From contig NC_072893.1 of the NCBI RefSeq assembly GCF_027943255.1, forward strand, positions 83,211,784-83,275,783: a stretch of DNA of 64,000 bases, read 5' to 3'. This document shows, in pieces, positions 44,608 to 56,489 of this stretch. This stretch comes from Anastrepha obliqua (Eukaryota; Arthropoda; Insecta; Diptera; Tephritidae). The notes beneath the pieces were generated by a model that was not told the DNA's origin, made no database searches, and was given only the letters and a program-made list of their open reading frames with translations. Within the stretch, counting starts at the first letter, position 1. Every line of letters begins with the position of its first letter. Made by a program: the position numbers and the translations under genes.

Positions 44608-44751
44608 CGCTGAAATTTGCCATGTAAACTTATAACAGTCCTACCAAAAAACAAAAAATGTATTTTTGCCATATGTCATCCGCGGACCGTTTTATTGATA
44701 ACGCCTCGTTCATATTTGAGCAGAAGGTATCTTCTTTCGATTGATATTTAT

Positions 44752-44870
44752 ATTAATATCATAGAGTGAGTACTCATAGTTATTTAAAATAATTTTGTGA
44801 AAAATACTTTGAAAATTTAAAGCCTTTTAAAAAATTTAATTTATGAGAAAAAGACAAACTGAGTATGCAG
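44752..44870. repeat. Right half of the 9,798-type inverted-repeat element
   Basis: It shares TTAATATCATAGAGTGAGTA, TATTTAAAATAA and the terminal GAGAAAA-GACAAACTGAGTATGCAG-like arm with 9,978-10,091. No matching left arm was found within 400 bases upstream, so this copy is truncated. Confidence 0.6.
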
Positions 44871-45721
44871 TATGACCATGTAAGACCTATAGTTTCGCGT
44901 TCATATAAAACTTTACCCGGATAACAAAAAAATGTTATTTTTGCAGCACAATGTTTTATGTAGCACGCGTATTAATGCATATTCATTTCATGTTAGGCTT
45001 ACATGTGAAACTATAAGTGACCGATTTCATTACAGACCCAAAAATAATCGTAAAAACAGCGCTGCTATAAAAATTGCATGCAAAAAAAGCTCGGAAAATA
45101 TAACAATTGCCGACAGCGACATAAAAAGTCACTCATACGACCCGACGGTTGGCGTGCCGCTTTCATGTGCATACGTATAAATACTCGTATATGTAATTAT
45201 TTAGGTGCCATCGAACGCTCTACTTATGAACAGTGAACGCGAACGCTCTGGCTTAGAGCATATGCTTCTGTAACCACGCAGTTGCACATTTGCACACATT
45301 TTCTTCCGCCGCATAATTTAAAAAAACCGCGCACTTAACGTTATAATACCATGTATGTATATACTTTTATAGGTGTCAAAAAGACCCGCTTGAGGAGCAA
45401 GTGAACTCCATTAGCATGTTGCCATATACTGCCACAGCTGGAAGAACAAATAAGTTTAGCTCCCAAAATGTGTGATGTTAGAATTTAGACAAATCTCACA
45501 CGAAGATATGACTGATGTGAAATTCGTTCATATAAACATTAATTATAATCGTGAAGTTCTTACTGGTTTACATTTCTATTCACAACGAATAACGGGGCGA
45601 GTGGACAATTGCTTTTCGAAGAATATTAGAAAAACAAAAGCAGGTTAAAAACAAAAAGAAAATTAATAATAATTGTGCTCAAAAAGTACGATAAAATTGT
45701 GTGTAACTTTTAAATTATATG

Positions 45722-46640
45722 AAGGGACTTTCAAAAGTGATGCCTAAATGGCCAATGGTGAATAATTCCTAGACGGTAACTTTTTTATGTTATCTTTGAT
45801 ATTTGTCAATTAGACAGAGGCAAAATTTTACACAACAGAAAAACGCGATCAAATTATTGAAACTTTTTATGAAAATCGTCGATCCTTAAGGGGGGAAGCT
45901 GGTCTAGAATTTTGAAAAAATCGAAAAATTTTTTTTTGTCTTAAAAGGTGCTTTAGGGTCTTAGAAATAATATACCAAATGAGAGATGCCAGAAAAAATG
46001 TCTAAATGCCCAAATTTTTCATTCGGCGGCAGTGCCTCGCAGGTATGATTTTACAATACTTACAACTTTAAACGCGTTTTTCTCGAAATCACTTTTTTTA
46101 AACTGGCCGAAGACATAACGCGAACAAATCTTTACCGATTCTTACGAAATTTTGACAATACATTCGAAATACCTTTCTCCGGAGACGTACGTAGGATTTT
46201 TTATTTATATTACATAGTTTTTTTTTTAATCAACAATTGAAAATTGTAACTTTTTGTTCAAACGTGCACCATTTCGCGAAAAAACAAAATATCGAAAAAA
46301 TCCTACGTACGTCTCTTTCTGTTGTTATATAGAAACTAAAAAAATTTTATTTTTTGATCCAGGACAAAAATTAAGGAGTTTACGTCTTCGGCAATGGACC
46401 CACTAGAAAAAAAGGCGCCTTAGGAGAACTGCTGGACAGCGGCCATTTTGAAATTAATTCAGACGAAAAATTTTCTATTTGTACCATGAAAGCTATATTA
46501 TTAAACCTATTTCACAGATTTTCGATTGATTCCTTTGTTGAGTCAAAATAAATTCATAAAATATGCCCATTTTTTGCGCTCTAGACCAGCTTCCCCCCTT
46601 AAGAAAATCATGCCGCACAGTCCCGTGGCAACCGGTTCTA
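45722..46640 (+). mobile_element. Transposase N-terminal relic split by the TTAA element
   Basis: Before the insertion, 45,820-45,885 reads AKFYTTEKRDQIIETFYEN, then RRS. After it, 46,599 onward reads LRKIMPHSPVAT. Removing the insert and one TTAA restores a single frame through RRSLRKIMP. The words resemble the first helix of DD41D-type transposases (FYEN-RSLR). No catalytic part follows, because a LINE starts near 46,650. Confidence 0.45.
45890..46598. mobile_element. TTAA-flanked palindromic (foldback-like) non-autonomous element, 709 bp
   Basis: The terminal 19 bases GGGGGGAAGCTGGTCTAGA are perfect inverted repeats, and TTAA flanks both ends (45,886-45,889; 46,599-46,602), the duplication expected for piggyBac-superfamily insertions. 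Inside, GAGACGTACGTAGGATTTTT (from 46,182) pairs with its reverse complement ending at 46,315, and GCCGAAGACATAA (46,105) pairs with a copy ending near 46,393. All three pairs share nearly the same centre (about 46,245-46,249), so the whole element can fold on itself. It has no protein. piggyBac termini usually start with C runs, so the superfamily is uncertain. Confidence 0.85.
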
Positions 46641-46650
46641 CATTACCAGA

Positions 46651-49080
46651 ATGACACGGGTTTTCCCCAATAAACTAGCCCTGTCTAGTGTACCATACCT
46701 CACCCGTAATCTATCGTCACAAGAGCAATCCTTCGCAGGAAGTCTGCTCCAAATTCTTCTCTTCAGCACTAGTAATGAACCCAACTTTGAAGCAGAAGTA
46801 TTCTACTGTTGCATCTACCATAAACTGCTCCACCCGCACTCCGCCTCGATTAGGTGTAACAAGTGCAACGGGTAGTGCCACCTTAAGACCTGCTCAGGCT
46901 TTAAGACACATGGGGAGTGGTCCACACGGCATGTAACCACATGTTGCTCCCGCCACTAGGCGACCCTGTCTCAACAGCTTTACTGTCGGATGTGCCGGCA
47001 CTGCAAATTGTCGCCTCTAATCAAACCTCAAGGATTAGAAGCCCATCGATGCAGCACAACTCTCTCAATTCAGACCCACAACACTCTTGCTCCAACCCTA
47101 GTGTGCGGACAAACCAGCAGCTCTTGGTCCTCCGCTCCGTGTGTCCGACCAGGGTTCCTCGAAATCTGACACCGATCAAGTGCAATTTTTGCAAAGGCTG
47201 TTGCCACTTTCGGAGGTGCTCTGATATGCGCACCACGCGACTACTACTATCAGGCCACAACAATAACTGTGGAATGCACAGCATGACGAACGTAGACAGC
47301 CACAAATGTCACTCAGAACCCGAGTTACGACAATGCTCCGAGAAACTTCAAGCTCCCCCAACTAAATTGAAACGGATTCACGAGCAAGATAGATGAGATA
47401 GTCGTCTTCCTGAGCCAACATGGAATCCAAAGAGCAGCGGTCTAAGAGACAAAACTGTACGCTAGCTCCTTCCTGATAACCAGGCATGGTTATAACGTGC
47501 ACAGAAAGGATCGTGAGCGAGACAGCGGTGGTTTAATACATATGCACCTCCTGTAACCTGCTGCCCGGCAAGATATCACCCTGAAATTGGTGCCTTCATC
47601 AGAGGTGAAAACCGATTAGTAATAGGTAACTTTAATGCGTATCAAGATCTTTAGGTAACTTTAATGCGTATCAAGGGGACAGCACTTGGCATAGCAGACA
47701 GCAACTCGCCATTCAGTACAGTGAACGACGACGCTCCCACCAGGGTGGCGGGCAATTACAGCAGCTCACCTGACATAACAATTGCTAGCACTGATCTGAT
47801 AAATAGCATAATCTGGCTACCTATGCTATCGCTGGCATCAGACCACTGGTCCATTCTTATCTTGATTTAGAGACCTACCGACTTTATTTCCGCGAATCAC
47901 CGGTCATATAATAACATCAATAAAGCTAATTGGGCCGGCTTCGCAAAACTACCCGAGGACACTTTGGTCGCCCTCCCCATCTCCACCGATGTGCGCATAG
48001 GCGAACGCGCATTCCGCAAAGTGCTCACAGCTACTGCGGCTCAATTTTCTTTTTTCATTACAGCAGGAAGGATTCGGAACATACCTCCCAATTTCCCAGT
48101 TGAAGCAGCCATTCTAGCAAACGACCGTGGCCAACTATATCAACTGATCACCCAACACAAGCGGACTAAATTCTAAGAGCAGTTTAAAACCTGCAACTTC
48201 ACCACTGGTGGGAGTAGGCTCTGATCCCCGGTAAGGTCCCTATCGAACCCACATTCAACGTTTGCACTTCGTCGGACCCGAAGAGAAGCGCAAGCTACTT
48301 TATCCAGCAATTTATATTGCAACCTCCGGCTGTCAGTTGCAAGCATCGTGCCACCAGACGGCTGCACAAACTTCTGAACAACAATACGGCGCTTGTTTTC
48401 CCCAGTGATGAGGTCCAGGGAACCATCAACAAAATGAAATCATCAAAAGGCATTGGTCCTGACGGACTTAACATGCTGATGCTGAAAAAGCTGGTTTCAT
48501 TGGAAGTAGAGTACCTAACAAGGGTTTTCAATATGTCTATGGCCACTTTCGTCATTCCTGACAAGTGAAAATCAGAAAGAGTAGTCCCACTGCTGAAACC
48601 CGGGGAAACCCGTCAATTAAGGGGATTCTTATCAGCTGATAACTCTCCTTTCCTCCGTACTGAATACTCTTGTTGCCCTTCTACTCTCACTTTACACGAA
48701 ACATCTGACCTCAGCCTCACATCAGCCTGGCTTCCGAAGAGTGCACAGTACCACCACAGCAATCACCGCTATAAACACATAGACCAACCGTGAGCTTAAC
48801 CAAAACCACCAGAGTTAAAGAGGTGGTCTGCGAATTATCTGAGTGGTCGACACTCGTCGTGCTTCCTGTAAAGGGGCAGAACAAATTGCTCAGCAAGTAA
48901 TGTCTGATAGGGTACTACCGCAGGTTCCACACAAGCACACACCTACTTGAACCTGAGCCGCCTCCCAGGGACGTCAGAAGACAACTCTTACGCCGACGAC
49001 CTTGAGATCGAAAGTTGACATCAACCGTGAATTCATCTACTTGTTCAATCGCGTTTCCAGAACATGCTTTCCATGTTCCA
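46651..49080 (+). mobile_element. Jockey-like LINE: zinc motifs, AP-endonuclease, RT (degraded)
   Basis: In order along the plus strand: two cysteine/histidine motifs of PHD-like spacing (CCIYHKLLHPHSASIRCNKC near 46,808; IKCNFCKGCCHFRRC near 47,178), then an AP-endonuclease (SKIDEIVVFLSQHGI near 47,385; GNFNAYQ near 47,630; SSPDITIASTDLINSIIWLP and SDHWSILIL near 47,765-47,865), an inter-domain region (NINKANWAGFAKLPED; DVRIGERAFRKVLTATAAQF), and the RT entry (KMKSSKGIGPDGLNMLMLKK near 48,440). RT beyond 48,580 is broken into frames, ending with a STHLLEPEPPP-like scrap near 48,940. A 24-bp duplication at 47,623-47,675 breaks the endonuclease. Similarity fades near 49,080. Confidence 0.8.
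47623..47675. repeat. 24-bp direct duplication inside the LINE endonuclease
   Basis: TAGGTAACTTTAATGCGTAT plus CAAG occurs at 47,623-47,646 and 47,652-47,675, identical, separated by 5 bases. It lies at the GDFNA-type active-site motif (here GNFNA) and shifts its frame. Confidence 0.92.
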
Positions 49081-52000
49081 ATCTGAACACCCCTTTATGA
49101 CATAATCATCAAAATCTTATTAATGCTCATCATATTAATACTCAAGGAGGTATGTGACATGACGATCGAGTTCAATCATTTCGCGCATTGCGTCGGTATT
49201 TTTTACCACAACAATTGATTTTGCAAAACCGTACCGGAGTTCGTCGGCGGGTCGGTGAATGAACAGCGATTACCAGAAAATTCATTGTAAATACTAGTTT
49301 TTTACGGTGCTAAAAACTGGTGTATAATGATTTCAGTTCATAGATGCATTTTTGTCTTGTTAATCTACATCGAAAGTTGTGAAAAATTGTCCCATAAAAA
49401 TGCTAGCGGTTTCATTCCATTTTTTTGGCGAAATGATTTTGAAAGTCACTAAGAACATCACATAGCGGCTCATACACGAACACGTTCTCTGGGTGTTTAT
49501 GGTAAAATATGTCGAAATTTCCAAAGAAACATCAGATGACGCCTGATTCCACTAGAAGTACCCAAGACCAGAAATATAAATAGCATCCCAAGTATAAGTG
49601 AAGCTACCCGAAAGTCGTCCTAGGTTCTTGAAGAGATAATAATTTAGATAATTTCTGATTAACTTTATATAGGATAATGTTCGCAGTATTTTCGATTTTT
49701 TTGTTTTGCTTTTTCATCCCCTTTAAAAGTTGAACCAAGCCCTGACAGTTAAAAATGTAAAGTTTGAAATTTACGAGTTACATTTTTTTTTAATTAAACG
49801 TTTTTTTTAATATTATATTATTTACTATCAGACATATTAAACTATTTACTATGTTGTGAATTATTTTAAATCTAGTATGCCGTTTCAGCTATCCAAAAAA
49901 TATAATATTTAAATTATACTTAAGTTAAAAGATTAATGCGTAGGTGCTGTGTGAGCTCAACTAGTGGAGAATCAAATTTATAAAAAAAATTCGTGACTTT
50001 ATAAAAAAACTTAGTCGTTTTAACTTGTTTGCAATTCATTCTTGACTTGTCCGCTCCTATTCCTGGTACTGATCCTCATTTCTGCATAAATTATTTTTCG
50101 CGCCGCTTGTTCACAGGCGTTGCCCGGTAACGCTGTATGTGTAGGTATACGTCGTTACCAGGAAGTTTTACCATTTTTTAATATTTTTATTGATTTGAGT
50201 AATTATTTTTCAAGAAAAAGTTTGCCTAATAGGTATCAGTTCCAACTGACATATCCAGCGACAATTTTTGAACAGTTTAGTCATCTTTTCCTCTTTTACC
50301 CGTTTTTGCTACTTTTATTTTTAGTGATTTACGCTTTTGTTGCAACAAACAGGCTGTTATATCCGATATCAAATTTTTTATGACAGCTACAAAAACGAAC
50401 AACAAATATATGGGCACAAATATAATAAAACACCAGCTGCCAACTGCCAACTGCGTTGCAGGGTTACTGTTGATGACAACGCCGATGACATTTTCGACAT
50501 CGAATCCTGTAAAAACACAACTAAGCAAATATGTGCAAACACATTACTGTGTGAATATTTGTGTACAATGGAGGGTAAAAAAGCTGAACATACATATGCA
50601 CAAGTGATGTAAGGCGCGTTACTGGTTGTTGGCAACGCAAAGCCAGCGGGAATGAGTAAAATGTTAACGTCATAACTTTTGCTTGTTGTTAATTTGGAAT
50701 TTAGATTTAGTTGCGAATTTGTGTCACAACAACAGCTACAGCGACGATAACATAGGCAGTGAGCCGATGAAAATAGCTGGTGTAAAAACAAACGCAATGT
50801 CAACAATATGCCAGCGTTATTCGTAGCAACATCACGTGCATGTCCCTGCATACCTCCCTTGATTGTTGCACAACAAAACTTGCTTCTACATACGAGTATG
50901 TATGGGTGCACGTAGTTCTCCCTTCGCCAAACCACTTGTGTTATATATTTATGCAGATTTGATGAAAAATACTCGTCGTATCTCATGTTTGCATCGTAAA
51001 AAGTTTTATGTTCCCTTTTAAGCCCAACGCAGCATATTTAAGTAGAGAATAGACAGTGGGAGCGGACGGGGCGTATGCGCAACTAAAGTACTCGTATGAT
51101 ACTTTGCGTGTGCTGGCAGTGAGTTGTGAAAAGGGCTCACATCTTAAAATTGATGTGCCTTAGCTGGTTATATATTGTGGAAAGAAGTGCTAGTGCTTTT
51201 AGTTATAACAACTCACCGAGAGTTTCACTTGGCTGCCAACCGGTTTACAGTATCATCACTACTCGCCAGTTTATTTAATTACTTTCGGTTTTTTTTACTC
51301 TCACACGCACACAACTTACATAACCTGAACTCACAGCAGGAGCAACTAACAATGCTCTAGTTTTGCATTTATACACCCCTTTTCTTGTATGCCTTTAGTT
51401 ATAACCTTAATTGGGGAATAAGTGTTCTCATGCCCTAGGAGGCTAATAAAGTTTTCAAAATAGTAAAAAATGCATGCAGGCATAAACGTAAATGCAATAT
51501 TTACAAATGTTTATATAATATGTAAGCACCTGGGCACTCAGCAGCATATTCAACAAATAGCTGCCCTTCAGCATGACCTAAATATGTCTCATAATTTGTA
51601 GATGCTTGACATTTCTGACAAATTTTTATTTGCATCTCTTAAATATTATATGACTCACATGGAGCCGCGTACTGTAGAGTTTCAACCGAATTTATAAGTT
51701 ATTTTTAATGAGCATTAATATTTTATACAAATACACAATACGCTTTTCAATAGGGATATACAAATTCTATATTTAAATAGAAATGCAATTTAGTTAAATA
51801 AATTTATTCTGGTACCCCTTTTACAATATCTGAACGTAATTCTAGGTTAACATTTTTGTTACGTGTAGTATTTGAAAATCATTAAAAATTACTAGCACAG
51901 ATCCGGGTCAGCGGTCAGTTTTAAACTTCTGCGACTGACTTAAACTAATTTTCACAATTCTACTGACTGTCAGATATTAGGCGGCGTGTGTTTTTAGCAT

Positions 52001-53799
52001 TCCGGTTTATAAATCTACTGAAAATGTTTGCATTTTTAATTTTTATTTTAAATCTGTAAGTTTTATATAAAGTTCTGCCTCATTCCATACCAAAGAAGAT
52101 GAAAATTCAAACTTTAGAAAATTTGGGTTTTAAATAACTTTTTTATTAAATTAAACAAATTATTTCGAGTGATGGGAATCTTAATTTTGAACTTCACAAG
52201 CTCCATTGTTCGACGTACGACGCTATTTGCAAAAATTGTACGTCTTCCGAAAGGGTGATTAATTTTGCGCCACCAAGATTTATAAAGATTCGGCGATCAC
52301 TTATCAAAATTTGATTTATTTTAAATTTGGTTACGCAGTTTTATAGACGATTAAATTTTAGTATAATAAAGTATTATTAATATAATAAGTCACCGAGAGC
52401 TTTAGTGATCATCATTCTTAGTTCTCTTAGCAATATTTCGCTGCATGCGCAAGCTTTCATGGCCAGTATCCTCGGTAGCAAATATTCTTCCAAAATCTAC
52501 GTCATTGCACTTTAATACTGAACAGTAGTATATAAGATTAATGAACGCCTTCATTTCTGTGACAACTGTATTCATTAGTTCTAGTCTGGAACTAAGTTTG
52601 AACTGTGCGCGGTAGCTACTGATCTAACTTTTATAGGTAAAAAAAGACACTCTTTTCTATTCCTTGTAAGCCCATTTTTTGCTTTTGCAAAAATCAGGAG
52701 TCTTGTTTGACGTTTCTTACATACGTGCAGTAGCGCCAAAAATGTGCTAAAAGAAAAATTGTTTTTAGAAGAGATAATCTTTCTTTACAAAAATTAGTAT
52801 ATAGAAAATCACGTCACCCAAAGTACAATGAGAAAAAGTTGCTCCACGGGCTGCATCATTACTCCTTGAAATGTTGATGGATCTGTAAAACGTAAAAAAT
52901 TCTTGTAAAATAAGGTTGTGGTTATAGTCTGTCGAGCCGGATTTTCGAATTTGGAAAAATTTTGCAACTTACGGTATTTTGAAAAAGTATGCGTTTTACG
53001 TTATAATTGTCACACTTTAATTATGTTTATAAAATTTGTTAATAAAAATATCAATAATTAAATCTATAGAGAAAATACTTGCGATTATTAAAAAAAACCA
53101 CACTAAAAAATATTGAAAACTATATGAATCATTCTGCGACCGTGCCGGCAAAGTAGTTTTGAGAAAAACGAGTTTAAACGTTCAAGTGCCTCAAACGAAG
53201 GACTGCTACCTGTGGGCATCAAACTCTCGACGCGCAGTTACATTTTCTACCATAACTTTGTATCTATGGGGAAATTTTGCAATCGACTTCCACAGAAATA
53301 CGCCTAAAGAATAATAATAATAAACATTTTTTGAAAATTCTGGACGCAAGGGTCACATGTATTTTCTTAGTGGTGGATTGTCACTTAGGGACTGATTCAT
53401 GACTTGTGGCATATAGTCATGATCGCTGAACTCATGCTAACTTTCTTCTTCCAACCACTGCAGAATCTGTTTGTAGAGACTTTTAAAAGTTGTAGACTAT
53501 GCTCTAGAGAAAATGACACTAACAAGAAATAAAACAAAGCGAAACTATTTCACTTTCCTATTGTTTAGGAGATACTACGAAAATATAATAAATATATTGA
53601 AGGGGTTTTTTCTCAGACACATACCTTAACACTAATGTGGTTCATGGGATCCCACATACAGGGTTGCATGCTCTTTGACGGCAACTTGGTAGTAGCTTTT
53701 ATTTTTAGCTTTTATCTTGAACCAAATTTAATGAAACATTAACTTATTATATAATTACATCAATACAGTCATTCAATAAAATGTCCATTGGTTACAATG
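49081..53799. other. No gene recognised; AT-rich flanks around a balanced island
   Basis: From 49,081 to 50,100 it is AT-rich with possible transposase scraps too decayed to name. From 50,100 to 51,560 the composition is balanced and looks like single-copy host DNA. From 51,560 to 53,800 it is AT-rich. At 53,150-53,180 TTTTGAGAAAAACGAGTTTA echoes words at 16,022 and 46,067, suggesting another decayed copy of that repeat type. Confidence 0.35.
50387..50986 (-). CDS. Longest open frame outside mobile elements, 199 codons, unrecognised and doubtful
   Basis: The frame starts MRYDEYFSSNLHKY and has hydrophobic, cysteine- and serine-rich runs (LLTLRLFLHQLF, CLCYRRCSCCC). I see no domain, signal peptide or convincing membrane layout. 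The opposite strand is also partly open (50,337-50,612), as expected when stops are rare by chance in a balanced-composition island. There is no splice signal or neighbouring exon to support it. Most likely it is a chance frame in host non-coding DNA. Confidence 0.12.
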   Translation of the reverse strand: MRYDEYFSSNLHKYITQVVWRRENYVHPYILVCRSKFCCATIKGGMQGHARDVATNNAGILLTLRLFLHQLFSSAHCLCYRRCSCCCDTNSQLNLNSKLTTSKSYDVNILLIPAGFALPTTSNAPYITCAYVCSAFLPSIVHKYSHSNVFAHICLVVFLQDSMSKMSSALSSTVTLQRSWQLAAGVLLYLCPYICCSFL

Positions 53800-54400
53800 A
53801 CCTCCTTCAGAGAAAAGACGTTGTTATGAGGATGCTTATTGCTTCGCTAAACTTCGGAATTAAGGTCTGGGGAGTTAAGCGGCCATAAGTTCGGTGTTAT
53901 GTGCTCGTGAAAATTTTGGCCATCCAGTCTTGTGTTGTCTGAAGGAATAGGGTCTTCAAGAAAGATATGTGGACTTTCACCGCGTACACTATCAATCCAC
54001 GATTTCACTACTGTCTTCAGAATCTGAATATATATAGCTGAATTCACTCATAATCCTTGTTTGTATTACAACACGAACTATTATAGGACTAGAACGTTGC
54101 CATTTGCGTAGAAGGTATTTTGATCGCATAACTCACTGTTATGGTTATGGCCCCGACATGTGCGAATAACATAGGATTTATTTTAGAGATCTTCATGGAC
54201 AACTCGACGATTAAGACCGTCAGAAACATTACGCTCTCTTGCAAAATGAGGGTGTGTTTTCCCATTCTCGTATTTTTTGCGTTTTGCAACAGATTCTGTA
54301 TCGCCGCCTGATGCTTTCAATTCAGGACTAACCTTACGAACGAATGAGCGGACGCACTTAAGAAAGTTAAAGATTCCTAAGTCAGTGTGATTTGCCTACA
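53800..54400 (-). mobile_element. DD37D-type mariner-like (maT-like) transposase relic
   Basis: The minus strand reads, upstream, CVRSFVRKV and LKASGGDTESVAKRKKYENG (54,360-54,250), RRVVHEDL near 54,200, then in the frame at 54,047-53,847 VNSAIYIQILKTVVKSWIDS, FHEHITPNLWPLNSPDLN. In the family the second Asp lies in FQQDSAPSH and the third in LNPLDYY, 37 residues apart. Here the first is corrupted to LEDPIPS and the third is lost after SPDLN. It is decayed beyond function. Confidence 0.72.
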
Positions 54401-54944
54401 TAGTAACGATAACTCTTAAGTTGCTGAGCTAAGTTTTAGTCCTCCGTAACTTATTTAAAAATGGGCAGAAATAAAAACAATGTATTCAGCGAACTAAAAG
54501 ATCTATTGTGCTCCTCTATGATCCTGAGGCCAACTTCTTCAATACATTTTAAGACATGTCCTATTTTATTAGGCTTTATATTCTTATCCGTGCACATGTT
54601 TAGCGGTTGAATCTTCCTCCTTAAATAAACTGAAAGTTCCATTGGAGTATATCCCCACATTCGCAAAATGATGATTTAATCTACTATACCCTGTTAGGGT
54701 TTCTGGAATGAATGAACATAATTTCTTTCCTGTCTTGTGTCGCTTTAGATTCAAACGATTTTTTATTAAAATCATTAATATCAAAAAACAAAAAAAAAAA
54801 AACACGAGGAAGCTCTGATTTCATATCTGCTCATTTTTAAATCAAATTATCCCTATTCTTCCAATTTCTAGCTGTAACTTACAACGTAAATAGGTATAAC
54901 AGTGAGTTGAGTCGTCAACATGGCTTTAGTGCACAGGCAAGGCT
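54401..54944. other. No gene recognised
   Basis: Non-coding by inspection; short minus frames at 54,451-54,805 have no domain. Confidence 0.3.
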
Positions 54945-55165
54945 TTGTGAAAAAGTATGAGCGCGAATATACTCTTGTGGATCTTAGGCCACTAAACGTA
55001 AAGAGTTTAATCCGAAGCCAGAGAAGATAGCCGAAGTTGTGGAAAGTATCGAGGAATAACCAGAAATGTCGATGAAGTAATCAGCTTAACCAGCAACCCG
55101 TCTTATTTTGTGGCTAGTCTTCGGCCAACATCCATATAAAATTTTGCTGAAGCAAAAATTGAGGC
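54945..55165 (+). mobile_element. DD41D-type transposase scrap (second helix-turn-helix region)
   Basis: The plus strand reads FNPKPEKIAEVVESIEE near 55,000-55,050 and, after stops, ATRLILWLVFGQHPYKILLK near 55,085-55,150, matching the linker and second HTH of DD41D-type transposases (PENIAAV--ES--E and HPYKIQL). It abuts the 3' end of the minus-strand LINE at 55,175. Confidence 0.5.
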
Positions 55166-55569
55166 ACAATAACCCATACCATCATCATCAAGTAGCGATT
55201 ACAGCTCAGGGTGAGCTTTAGCTTCATCCACAATCCTCTTCCAATCTGGACGGATCATAGCAACAGATCTCCAGCTCCTAACTCGTAGCTTTTTCAGGTC
55301 GGCTATGGCTTAGTCAAACCAGGATAACCTTGGACGTCCTCGGGCTCGGGTCATTAGACAATTCGTTGATAAAAAAGATTTTTGGAGGCGGCTGTCTTCC
55401 ACGCGCACAGTGTGCCCTAACCACCGAAGCCTTTGAGACTTAATGTATTTCACGACGTCTTCTCCCTGGTATAAGTTTAGCAACTCATCGTTGTAGCGTA
55501 TTCGGTACGTTCCATTGTTGCAGCGTATGGGGCCAAACACCCTTCGGAGTACTTTTCGTTCGAAAACTC

Positions 55570-56340
55570 TTAATCTACGTCTTTGCTTGTCAATGTCCAG
55601 CACCCGCAGCCGTAGGACAGCACCGGTAGTATTATTGACTGGTAGAGGTGGAGTTTACATTCACGTGTGAGCAGTTTAGACTTCAGCAATTTTGTGTGGG
55701 CGTAATATGCTTTGTTTGCTGCCATTAATCTATCTTGTGTTGTGTGGTAACTACTGTTGTCATTTTTTATTAACACTCCCAAATATTTGAAGTGTTGAAC
55801 ACCTTCAAAGGTTAATGTCCCAATTTGGATGTTTTCAGGACTTCGTCTTTCTTCGCTGCGGGAGACCTTCAAATATTTAGTTTTGCCTTCATTTATACTA
55901 AGCCCTACTGATTTTGCACGAAATTCGATATTACAGAAGTTTTCAATGATATATCTTTTGTTCCTTGCCACTATTGCGATATCATCCGCGTACGCGATTA
56001 TTATTCCTGAGCGACTAAAAAGATTTCCAAACTTCACTTCGTTTTTTATCGCATAGTGAAGAAGGAGATTAAATAAAGATGTAGAAAGCGCGTCGCCTTG
56101 TTTTACGCCGCAGGATATTTCGAAGGGCTTTGACACTGCTTGTTGTACAACTACTTTTCCAGTGGTGTTAGTTAGTGTTGCCATGACCAGCTGAATAAGT
56201 TTGTCGCTGATACCCACGTTGGAGAGCGCTTCTGGGATTTTGTTTCGGAGGATACTATCAAAGGCTTGTTTGAAATCGACGAACAGGATGTGTACGCCTA
56301 AGTTGCATTCATAGCATTTTTCAAGATTTTGCTTTAACAT
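55570..56340 (-). pseudogene. LINE reverse transcriptase, palm and thumb, 256 codons open
   Basis: It would copy the element RNA into DNA at the target site. Visible RT blocks, in order: VHILFVDFKQAFDSI (catalytic Asp in FVDF), ISCGVKQGDALSTSLFNLLL, and IIIAYADDIAIVAR, the YADD active-site box with both aspartates kept. Then GLSINEGKTKYLKVSR, FKYLGVLIKND and the thumb ILPVLSYGCGCWTL. All three catalytic acids are present, so this is the best preserved RT in the window. The preceding block (GGFRPGR--TDQIF) is broken by the duplication at 56,303-56,489. The apparent start at 56,340 is therefore an internal Met, not a real initiator. Confidence 0.85.
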
Positions 56341-56489
56341 AAAGATTTGATCTGTTGTTGATCAACCTGGGCGAATACCAAGGCGGATTTCGCATTTGCA
56401 TTCATAGCATTTTCAAGATTTTGCTTTATTATAAAGATTTGATCTGTTGTTTATCGACCTGGGCGAAATCCGCCTTGGTATTCGCCCAA
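56303..56489. repeat. Local direct duplication (about 72 bp) plus a 27-bp inverted copy inside RT
   Basis: The segment at 56,303-56,375 is repeated at 56,396-56,467 with a few differences (shared TTGCATTCATAGCATTTT, AAAGATTTGATCTGTTGTT and CTGGGCGAA). In addition 56,367-56,393 and 56,463-56,489 are inverted copies, 26 of 27 bases. The normal RT reading would pass once through this block. Confidence 0.9.

Larger units (their letters stand above)
43621..45721. other. No gene recognised; AT-rich DNA with small repeats, then a balanced island
   Basis: From 43,621 to 44,750 it is very AT-rich. A pair CCGTGGACTGTTTGTATTGATA / CCGCGGACCGTTTTATTGATA at 44,447 and 44,680 suggests a degraded element. 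From 44,930 to 45,480 the composition is balanced and looks like host DNA; a reading frame at 44,932-45,180 has no domain. Confidence 0.32.

Noticed and set aside
49400..49525. Minus-strand stretch of about 37 stop-free codons (YHKHPENVFVYEPLCDVLSDF) that looks protein-like
   Set aside because: Too short, no recognised family, no splice sites or neighbouring exon; may be a decayed transposon scrap.
50337..50612. Plus-strand frames opposite the 199-codon minus frame
   Set aside because: They have no domain, and simultaneous openness of both strands points to composition, not selection.
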